From CAZQQN01 sp964549595 (GTDB taxonomy: Bacteria > Bacteroidota > Bacteroidia > CAILMK01 > CAYYUA01): a stretch of DNA of 60,189 nucleotides. Below the pieces are notes generated by a model. It made no database searches. It worked only from the letters and a program-made list of their open reading frames with translations, and had not been told where the DNA came from. The position numbers and the translations under genes are program-made. Of this stretch, positions 53,346 through 60,189 are shown one piece after another (the stretch's first letter is position 1; each line of letters opens with the position of its first letter). The stretch lies in contig CAZJWK010000006.1 in assembly GCA_964549595.1 (NCBI GenBank), positions 1 to 60,189 of the forward strand, in the 5' to 3' direction.

Positions 53346-53633
53346 CTTTCCGGCAGATAGATTCTTATCCTTCTTACATCCTCAGCTTTACACACCCATT
53401 TCAGGGAAATGGTTTTGGAGGCTGGTTATCAATGAAAGCATTATGAGGTTAAATCATTTTTACTAATTTTTACATTCGTCATAGTTGTACTTAAAACCCA
53501 ACTTTATCTTATCAACCTATTACTTGTATTAAGAGTCTTACATAACAATGATTACTTTCCCAACAAGAAGATTGGGAATTATTATACAATTTTATTGTAT
53601 TACTAATTACACTCAATTAATCATAAAATAGAA
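53346..53633. other. leader region of the hybrid kinase with two inverted repeats
   Basis: TTCCCAA/TTGGGAA (53557-53578, 8-base spacer) and ATACAAT/ATTGTAT (53584-53600, 3-base spacer) lie 34-77 bases before the kinase start. They could be operators or leader hairpins; no factor is known. Confidence 0.4.
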
Positions 53634-56306
53634 ATGGGAGAAAATCAGCACGAAAACCAGGATATTTATCAGCTCATTGCCGAATATAGCAGGGATTTAA
53701 TAAGCATTCACTCACCGGAAGGGGATTTTCAATACCTCTCGCCATCGGTAAAAGACCTTTTAGGATATGAGCCTGAAGAGCTTATTGGCGTAAATCCCTA
53801 TAAGCAACTCTTCCACCAGGAAGATTTCAAGCGAATACAGGAAGAATCCCATAAAAAAGCCCTGGAAGGTGTTCAGGATAACCGGATTGAGTACCGCATT
53901 TTGCACAAAAATGGCTATTATGTATGGTTTGAGTCCTTCACCAACCCCATTTATGATGACAATGGGGAGATCAAAAAATTATTGGTTTCCTCCCGTGATA
54001 TCACAGAAAAGAAGGAAGCTGAAATCTTTCTTGATGAAACCGGTCGCATAGCCGAGGTAGGCGGTTGGCAATTAACCCTTCAAAATCTAAAACTGGAATG
54101 GACCAAGGAGACCTACAGGATTCATGAAGTTCCAGTTGATGAAACCATAGATATTGAAAAAGCCATCAATTTTTACCATCCTGATTATAGGGAAAAGATC
54201 AGAACTGCTTTAAATACCCTTATTGAGGAAGGTGAACCTTATGACCTGGAAGCTAAAATTATGACAAGAACCGGGAAAGAAAAATGGGTTAGAGCCAAAG
54301 GGGTGGACGAAGAAGACAAAAATAAGCGGACTAAAGTGTGGGGAACTTTTCAGGATATTACGGATCGAAAAACCATGGAGGAAAAATTAAAAGCCAATGA
54401 AATCAAAAACCAGCATCTCATCGACAATGCCCAGGATCTCATTTTCTGGCTTGATCCCAATGGATATTTTACGTATTTAAACCCAGTAGTTTTCAAAATA
54501 ACGGGCTACACCGAAAGAGAATTAAAAAATGAACATTTTGCCACCTTATTGGAGGAAAAAGAATTCCATAAAGCCAACCAATGGCTGGAAAGCCTCCTTG
54601 GTGATGACACTCCTCAATTTTATGATGAAATCCAGATCGTAACAAAGAATGGGGAAAAGAAATGGCTTGGCCTTCACGTACAGAGAATCGAATCCAATGA
54701 AGAAATAAAAGAACTTTCAGCTTTAGCCAGGGATATCACGGAAAGGGTGAATGCGGAAGAAGCCTTAAAAGCAACCACTTCGCGACTAAATACCCTTATC
54801 GAGCACCTTCATTCCGGGATATTAATGGAAAATGAAAACCAGGAAGTCATAATGGTCAACCAAGCTTTTAATGACATGTTCAACCTGCCTTATAAAAAAG
54901 AAGCCTTAATAGGGGATGATTGTGCTAAACTCTTTAAGCAGGCTAAAGATCAGTTTTCGGAAAGTGAAACCTTTGAAAATGCTGTATATGAATTGAAAGC
55001 CGATCAAAAACTGAAGCTTGGAGAGGAGTGGACGCTGGCTAATGGTAAAATTTTTGAGCAGGATTACATCCCTATATTTCAGGAAAATCAGTGCATAGGG
55101 CATCTCTGGCAATACCATGATGTAACCCAACGAAAAACGGAAGAAATAGAACTTGTGAAAGCCAAGGAAGAAGCTGAAAAGGCCTCTCATGCCAAAGCCG
55201 ACTTTCTTTCAACCATGAGTCATGAAATACGGACACCGCTTAATTCTGTTATTGGTATTTCCCACCTCTTACTTCAGGAAAATCCTAAGCCCGAGCAATT
55301 AGAAAACCTGAAAGCCCTGAAATTTTCAGGCGAAAACTTATTGAACCTCATCAATGATATCCTTGATTTTAATAAAATAGAAGCCGGTAAAATTGACCTG
55401 GAAAACGAAACTTTTAACCTCAATGGATTAGTCCACAGCATTCAAAAAACCCACTCGTTTAAAGCCGATGAAAAAGGGCTTCAATTAAAAACCCTGATCG
55501 ATGATCAGTTTCCATCCTATGTTAAAGGAGACAAAACCCGTATTTCCCAAATCCTCAGCAATTTGGTAAGTAACGCTTTGAAATTCACGGATTCCGGAGA
55601 AGTGGCAATAGAAGCCAAAAAACAGGAAGAAGAAACCGATCGGGTCAGCATTTACTTTGCTGTTATTGATACAGGCATTGGCATACCTGAAGAAAAACTC
55701 GAATCAATCTTTCAGAGTTTCACCCAGGCGAGCAAATCTACCAGCAGGCAATTCGGGGGAACAGGCCTGGGTTTGTCCATTTCAAAACGGTTGCTGGAGC
55801 TGCAGAATAGCGACCTGAAAGTACAAAGTGAAGTGGGAAAAGGGACCCGTTTTGAGTTCACCTTATGCCTGGAAAAAGGGGCTCAACCAGTTATAACGTC
55901 TGAAGAAGAGGTTGAAAAACCGGATGAATTTGCCCCTAAACTTGCCGGTCGAAAGGTATTGTTGGTTGAGGATAATGACATGAACATATTTATGGCAAAC
56001 CAATTTCTGAAAGGTTGGAAAATGGAAGTTACCAATGCCAAAACAGGCAAGGAAGCACTTACTGCTGCTTCAGCCGATCGGTTTGATTTAATCCTGATGG
56101 ATCTTCAAATGCCGGAGATGGATGGTTACGAAGCCACGAAAAAGTTAAGAGCCATGAAACCTTACAAAACCACACCCATCATAGCCTTGACAGCTTCTGC
56201 CTTTATCGAGGTTCAAAGTAAAGTTTACAATGCAGGCATGAACGATTATGTCACTAAGCCCTTCAATCCGACCGGCCTTTATCAAAAGCTTGTTCAGAAT
56301 TCGTAA
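53634..56306 (+). CDS. PAS-domain hybrid sensor histidine kinase / response regulator
   Basis: This 890-residue protein has no transmembrane segment and is therefore a cytosolic sensor. Four PAS domains are visible: IAEYSRDLISIHSPEGDFQYL at residues ~12-130, a PAC-rich second at ~135-245, LIDNAQDLIFWLDPNGYF at ~260-375 and LIEHLHSGILMENENQEV at ~385-500. A HisKA domain follows, with His530 in STMSHEIRTPLNSVIG. HATPase_c has NLVSNALKF, DTGIGIP and GTGLGLSI. The C-terminal receiver has Asp823 in LILMDLQMPEMDG and Lys in NDYVTKPFNP. The stimulus may be redox, light or a small ligand. No phosphotransfer partner is adjacent. Confidence 0.93.
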   Translation: MGENQHENQDIYQLIAEYSRDLISIHSPEGDFQYLSPSVKDLLGYEPEELIGVNPYKQLFHQEDFKRIQEESHKKALEGVQDNRIEYRILHKNGYYVWFESFTNPIYDDNGEIKKLLVSSRDITEKKEAEIFLDETGRIAEVGGWQLTLQNLKLEWTKETYRIHEVPVDETIDIEKAINFYHPDYREKIRTALNTLIEEGEPYDLEAKIMTRTGKEKWVRAKGVDEEDKNKRTKVWGTFQDITDRKTMEEKLKANEIKNQHLIDNAQDLIFWLDPNGYFTYLNPVVFKITGYTERELKNEHFATLLEEKEFHKANQWLESLLGDDTPQFYDEIQIVTKNGEKKWLGLHVQRIESNEEIKELSALARDITERVNAEEALKATTSRLNTLIEHLHSGILMENENQEVIMVNQAFNDMFNLPYKKEALIGDDCAKLFKQAKDQFSESETFENAVYELKADQKLKLGEEWTLANGKIFEQDYIPIFQENQCIGHLWQYHDVTQRKTEEIELVKAKEEAEKASHAKADFLSTMSHEIRTPLNSVIGISHLLLQENPKPEQLENLKALKFSGENLLNLINDILDFNKIEAGKIDLENETFNLNGLVHSIQKTHSFKADEKGLQLKTLIDDQFPSYVKGDKTRISQILSNLVSNALKFTDSGEVAIEAKKQEEETDRVSIYFAVIDTGIGIPEEKLESIFQSFTQASKSTSRQFGGTGLGLSISKRLLELQNSDLKVQSEVGKGTRFEFTLCLEKGAQPVITSEEEVEKPDEFAPKLAGRKVLLVEDNDMNIFMANQFLKGWKMEVTNAKTGKEALTAASADRFDLILMDLQMPEMDGYEATKKLRAMKPYKTTPIIALTASAFIEVQSKVYNAGMNDYVTKPFNPTGLYQKLVQNS

Positions 56307-56508
56307 AGTAGGCAAAAATCACAACACTCTTAATTTTATTAAGGCCTTAAGCCTGATCAATAGGCAAGCTTGGTAGCCAAAGCCGGATACCAGATTGGGT
56401 TGGGGCTTTTAACTCTTATTCTTTATAAACCGGTCGGGCTGCACCAAGTCATAAGCATCCCTGAAAGCCATTTATTTTACCCCTTAGCAATTTCAGAAGC
56501 ATAAGCTT

Positions 56509-56964
56509 TCATTCATGGTTTGCAATCTCGTAACGCCATGGGCGATCAATAATAATCCCTACTAATGCTGAAGTCAGGGCAATGGCATTGCCATACCAGG
56601 GTGGGTTAGCAGGGGTATGATTTAAAACACTCAAAGTAGCCAATAAGGTAGGGATGTAAAATACCAGGATAAGCAACGGTATAAGATAACCGGCCCATTT
56701 CCTGTTGTTGCGAAAAGGTAGGAAAATCAAAACCAATAGCCCTGTTCCAAGGGCAAGCCAGCCTGCACCAGCCACATCCATTAGGGCCAGTAATAATGTT
56801 TGAATGGCGCCATCCAATTGCTCCCAATTGGTAGATAAGGCTTCTGCATGATAAGACATAAATTGGCTACGGAACACGTAAATGCTGCCCAAAACAAGGC
56901 TTACAACAGCCGTAGCCCCATAAATTACTGAAGCAATGGTTTTGTTCAGTGTAGGTTTACGCAT
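56509..56964 (-). CDS. small four-helix membrane protein
   Basis: This 151-residue inner-membrane protein has four predicted helices (VIYGATAVVSLVLGSIYVF, TLLLALMDVAGAGWLALGTG, LIPLLILVFYIPTLLATLS and ALTSALVGIII). No family recognised. Its start overlaps the end of the upstream SnoaL-like gene by 8 bp, so the two are translated from one message. Confidence 0.7.
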   Translation of the reverse strand: MRKPTLNKTIASVIYGATAVVSLVLGSIYVFRSQFMSYHAEALSTNWEQLDGAIQTLLLALMDVAGAGWLALGTGLLVLIFLPFRNNRKWAGYLIPLLILVFYIPTLLATLSVLNHTPANPPWYGNAIALTSALVGIIIDRPWRYEIANHE

Positions 56965-57412
56965 GTTCTATGGGTTTTGCATTGGCTAACTCATAACCGT
57001 TGGCAGTCATCCGGTCAAGCGTATTAACGACAACCTGCGTATCAAGCCGCGCTTCAAGGGATTGCAACTTACCCCACTTCAAATGCAGGATATGAACGCC
57101 TTCATTTTCATAGTAATAGTCATCGGCAGTGGTGCCATAATCCTTCCAGACAATAGCGACCCTTGTATTCCAGGGCATTCCGGTAACAGCCATATCCTGT
57201 ATCCGGAATTGCAGGTCCGGGAACAACGTAAAAAGCCTTTCCAGCCAAAGCCGGAAAGCCTGCTTATCATACCGCTCCCCGCCTAAAGCGTGATCACCGG
57301 CAAATTTGTGCCTTAAATGATCATCGGCTAAATCCAGTAACGCTTCAAATTTTTGCTGTGATAATTGCTTAAAAGCCCACCGGCAAAGCCTTTTGACCGT
57401 ATAGTGGTACAT
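56957..57412 (-). CDS. SnoaL-like / NTF2-fold protein
   Basis: This 151-residue cytosolic protein has the cone-shaped NTF2-like fold pattern: an N-terminal helix (LSQQKFEALLDLADDHLRHKFAG), FRLWLERLFTLFPDLQFRIQDM and strands TRVAIVWKDYGTT and EGVHILHLKWGKLQSLEARLD. The FPDL-x-F-x-I-x-D-M turn is common in SnoaL-like polyketide-cyclase relatives, most of which have unknown substrates. Operon partner of the membrane protein that overlaps its end. Confidence 0.75.
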   Translation of the reverse strand: MYHYTVKRLCRWAFKQLSQQKFEALLDLADDHLRHKFAGDHALGGERYDKQAFRLWLERLFTLFPDLQFRIQDMAVTGMPWNTRVAIVWKDYGTTADDYYYENEGVHILHLKWGKLQSLEARLDTQVVVNTLDRMTANGYELANAKPIEHA

Positions 57413-57522
57413 GGTTGTTGATTTTCAAAAAAGGGTTAAGGAATGATGACCTTTTAAACAAAATTAAACTTTTTTAGCTTTTACCCTCTTAAAAACAGAT
57501 AGCAAATAGATGTTACAAAAAC

Positions 57523-58725
57523 CTAATGGGCTATGGAAAGGTGGAAAGTGGTGCCGTTCCCTTCTTCTGAATCCACCGTGATTTTTCCGCCTAACCCTTC
57601 TACAAGTTTTTTCACGGTTGCTAACCCTATTCCGGTTCCCTTGTTTCCAGCCTTGTCCTTTTTATTTAATACCTCGAATAGTTCGAATAATTTGCTTTGG
57701 TCTTGTTTAGGGATACCCGGACCATTATCGGTTATTGAGCAATAATGATAGTCATCATCTTTGTGGTAATCAATCTGAATAACCAATTCTTCCTTATCAC
57801 AATATTTTATGCTATTAGAGAGGAGGTTCATGAAAACCTGTTTAAGGGCCACTTTATGGGTGTTAATGACTACATCGCCCTGAGGTAAATGAAAATGACT
57901 AAAGTTTTTACTATCCAGCAAATTCTTAACTTCTTCAAGCAACTGTTTTACATCCACATTTTCCCTCTCTTCCTGTAACCATTTATCGCTTCTGCTATAA
58001 TGGAGTATTCCTTCAATAAGGGCTTGTAGCTCCTCTGATGACTGGTCCATCATTTTTAACATTTCCTGCCCTTCTTCATCAAGGTTTTCTTCTTGCGTAT
58101 TCAAGCAAAAATCTACCAAACCAGATAAGTTTTTCAGGGGAGATTTCAAATCGTGAGCAGCTCGATAAGCAAACTGCTCTAATTCTTTATTTTTATCCTC
58201 CAGTATTCTATTGGTTGTGGTTAAACTTTCCTGATGCTTCCTCAATTCCAAAGTCCGGACCACTTGGTTACTCAGATTTTTTAAAGCCTTTATCTGGGAA
58301 TCGCTTAAGGTACGAGGCTTATAGTCAAGTACGCAAAGGCTACCAAGTGGATATCCGTCCGGATTTACCAATGGGTAACCGGCGTAAAACTTTAAATAGG
58401 GTTCATCGGCTACAAGTGGGTTATCATGGAAACGGGAATCTTTAGTCGCATCTTCTATAATAAAGGGTTCGTTTGGGTTGTTGATAGCATGGGCACAAAA
58501 TGAGTATTTCCTGGAGGTTTCAGAAGTATTTAATCCTAAATGGGATTTAAAACATTGCCGGTTTTCATCTACCAGCGAAACCAAAGCAATGGGGGTCTCA
58601 CAAATGTAAGCTGCTAAACTTGTGATTTCATCGTAGGATTCTTCCGGCAGGGTGTCTATGATGTTATACTTTTCAAGGCTTTTCAGCCTTTCCGCTTCAT
58701 TCTCAGGTATTTTAGGAGTTTCCAT
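57523..58725 (-). CDS. GAF-domain sensor histidine kinase
   Basis: This 400-residue cytosolic kinase begins at ATG 58725, which follows AAAGGAAT; an upstream GTG at 58755 is less likely. The N-terminal GAF domain (~20-165) has the widespread form ICETPIALVSLVDENRQCFKS with RKYSFCAHAI and PFIIEDATKDSRFHDNPLV. A short coiled coil leads to HisKA, with His in FAYRAAHDLKSPLKNLSG. HATPase_c has NLLSNSIKYCD, DNGPGIP and GTGIGLATVKK. There is no receiver and no adjacent regulator. Ligand unknown. Confidence 0.9.
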   Translation of the reverse strand: METPKIPENEAERLKSLEKYNIIDTLPEESYDEITSLAAYICETPIALVSLVDENRQCFKSHLGLNTSETSRKYSFCAHAINNPNEPFIIEDATKDSRFHDNPLVADEPYLKFYAGYPLVNPDGYPLGSLCVLDYKPRTLSDSQIKALKNLSNQVVRTLELRKHQESLTTTNRILEDKNKELEQFAYRAAHDLKSPLKNLSGLVDFCLNTQEENLDEEGQEMLKMMDQSSEELQALIEGILHYSRSDKWLQEERENVDVKQLLEEVKNLLDSKNFSHFHLPQGDVVINTHKVALKQVFMNLLSNSIKYCDKEELVIQIDYHKDDDYHYCSITDNGPGIPKQDQSKLFELFEVLNKKDKAGNKGTGIGLATVKKLVEGLGGKITVDSEEGNGTTFHLSIAH

Positions 58726-58864
58726 TTTTATTCCTTTAAACTGAATTTCATTCACAATTTGAAAGCATTTTATCTTTCATTGTATGAAAATATTTTATCA
58801 CAAAATAAAACAAAATGCTTTTTACCTTAAAACATTTATTTTGTGGGAATGGTTTACTTTCCAC

Positions 58865-59749
58865 TCAACCCTCGTGCTTAACCATCTTACGCGTCAACCA
58901 AAATCCGGACAAAAGGAGAAGCGCACCTCCATAAATCATATTATTTGAAGGCATCTCCCCGAAAACCAAATAGCCAAAAAATGCCGCAATGATAGGGGAA
59001 ACAATGATGTCAACCAGGGAATAAACATTGGCTGAAAGGGTTTGCAATAACAGCGAAATGAACAAAAACGCCAAGCCCGTGGAAAATGCCCCCAATCCCA
59101 ACACCCAAACAAAAATGGGGATTTCCGTGCCCAAAGCTGGATAGTGTTTAAATTGTGTGATATCGCCCGGTCCAAAAATGAATATGGCCGGCAAAAGGAA
59201 AATCGTAGCCACACCCATGTACCAGACCACCATGCTTGGGGATTCTTCTTTTCCCTCATAACGCATGTAGGTAACCATTGCCGCATAAGTAACCCCTGAG
59301 CAAAGGGCTATGACATTGCCCCAAACGGCACCTCCTTCAAGCGGTTTGGCAATAATAATACCCGTTAAAGCAATGAGGAATATAAAGATATGCGTTTTTT
59401 CCGCTTTTTCATTGAGGAAAAACCAGGAAAAAATAAACACAAAAAAAGGGGCAACACTCCAGAATATGACTACATTGGCGATGGGTGCAAGGGTCATAGC
59501 TATGTTAAAAAGGCTGATCTGAAGGGCTATGAATAAACCAATCAAGACTAGCGGTTTAATGTCATCCCGGTCCATTTCCCAGAATCTCGGCTTAATGAAA
59601 GGAACCGTTACCACCAGGAATAAAAAGGCCACTAACACCCGGTACCCATTCAAGGTAAAAACCGGAACGGCATCACCGACTAATTTGACAAACACGCCAA
59701 TGGTGGCCTCAGCCAGGGTTATTAAGGCCAGGTAAAGGAAACTTTTCAT
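58865..59749 (-). CDS. EamA/DMT family transporter
   Basis: This 294-residue inner-membrane protein has ten hydrophobic helices in two EamA repeats. The first starts LYLALITLAEATIGVFVKLVG and has LNGYRVLVAFLFLV; the second starts VWGNVIALCSGVTYAAMVTYM. The paired motif at the end of each half (PFFVFIFSWFFLNEKAEKTH and PIIAAFFGYLVFGEMPSNNM) is the family hallmark. These proteins export or import metabolites such as amino acids; the substrate cannot be told. ATG 59749 was chosen because the upstream 31 codons are not part of the fold. Confidence 0.88.
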   Translation of the reverse strand: MKSFLYLALITLAEATIGVFVKLVGDAVPVFTLNGYRVLVAFLFLVVTVPFIKPRFWEMDRDDIKPLVLIGLFIALQISLFNIAMTLAPIANVVIFWSVAPFFVFIFSWFFLNEKAEKTHIFIFLIALTGIIIAKPLEGGAVWGNVIALCSGVTYAAMVTYMRYEGKEESPSMVVWYMGVATIFLLPAIFIFGPGDITQFKHYPALGTEIPIFVWVLGLGAFSTGLAFLFISLLLQTLSANVYSLVDIIVSPIIAAFFGYLVFGEMPSNNMIYGGALLLLSGFWLTRKMVKHEG

Positions 59750-60189
59750 TGGTTGGTTTAATTTGTGAGGAAACAAATCTATTAACCACAAAGGAGAACC
59801 TCTCCCCTCTCCTAAAATATAAAGCTTGATAGCCCTCAACAAAAATCAAATAAGGTAGGCCTAAAAATACGAAACGAAATTTATCGGGCTACACCCCAAA
59901 ATAAGGAGGAAGCGCGAGCATGAGAGGGCTTTTCTGGATTGCTGGCAAAGTGCTAAGTAAGCAGTTATTCGCGAATTTGGTAGACAATACCTATAACCAC
60001 CAAAAACAATAAAATTAGTAAGCCAATCCATACCTAAAAAGTGCTGTTTTTAAACCAACTTTTTTGCTTCTTTCTTCACCGAAAAAATAATTGGGGCATA
60101 AAAAGTCCCTATCCGTTTAAAGGTTCTACCAAATTTCCCATATAAAAACTTAACAAAAAACCTTAGATTCCTGAATAACAAATTGTTAA
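59750..60189. other. gene-free end of window
   Basis: No supported gene. On the minus strand near 60050-59965 a short hydrophobic frame (LLILLFLVVIGIVYQIRE) ends in a stop but has no start codon in frame; it may be a tiny remnant. Confidence 0.3.

Noticed and set aside
59965..60050. Short hydrophobic minus-strand frame
   Set aside because: There is a stop directly upstream and no usable start codon; too short to support as a gene.

Overview
The window is a chromosomal segment of a free-living, probably aquatic member of the Bacteroidota. At least five secreted proteins end in type IX secretion (T9SS) sorting domains. Promoters fit the phylum's TAnnTTTG -7 box with an upstream TTTG. Lipoproteins, a lipid-anchored TamA/BamA-like barrel, a Thermus-type isocitrate dehydrogenase and a membrane pyrophosphatase point the same way. 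By eye the DNA is moderately AT-rich. I cannot place it below phylum with confidence. There are no rRNA, tRNA, phage, insertion-sequence transposase or CRISPR genes that I can see. A run of 10 Ns (5609-5618) and two frameshifted genes show that this is draft sequence, so every frame break has to be read with that in mind.

Layout. 1-8.9 kb is an accessory surface region. It holds a 904-residue propeller/Cys-repeat T9SS protein, a non-coding segment that looks like a small inverted-repeat element, a TerB-like protein, a giant type-B-CTD (gliding-motility-type) protein carrying the N gap, and a Cys-rich lipoprotein broken at a G8 tract. 8.9-21.4 kb mixes housekeeping (ribD, murF), an MBL hydrolase, a DUF1573 protein, a WD40 protein, an FG-GAP T9SS protein, a hydrolase-OsmC fusion, and a 1.1-kb gene-free stretch with a chain of strong hairpins. 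21.4-42.4 kb is mostly core metabolism and maintenance: acyl-CoA dehydrogenase, hppA, C-terminal processing protease, inositol monophosphatase + isocitrate dehydrogenase, SpoU methyltransferase, TamL-like barrel, dcd, prmC, SDR, fatty acid desaturase, thiI, msrA, xth.

42.4-49.6 kb is the most interesting block. It has an OmpR-type response regulator (frameshifted in its DNA-binding domain), its membrane histidine kinase, and two paralogous T9SS proteins built from three and six copies of a ~110-residue repeat. The promoter regions of the regulator operon and of the first repeat protein carry the same motif, TTGTGAC-N4-TTGTGATACCTCA, at the same distance from a -7-like box. This suggests one autoregulated signalling unit controlling secreted repeat proteins. 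49.6-60.2 kb holds an MFS transporter, a ZIP metal transporter, a PAS hybrid kinase, a GAF kinase, an EamA transporter and small envelope proteins.

Most genes are monocistronic or in pairs; convergent pairs often touch or overlap by 4 bp at their stop codons.
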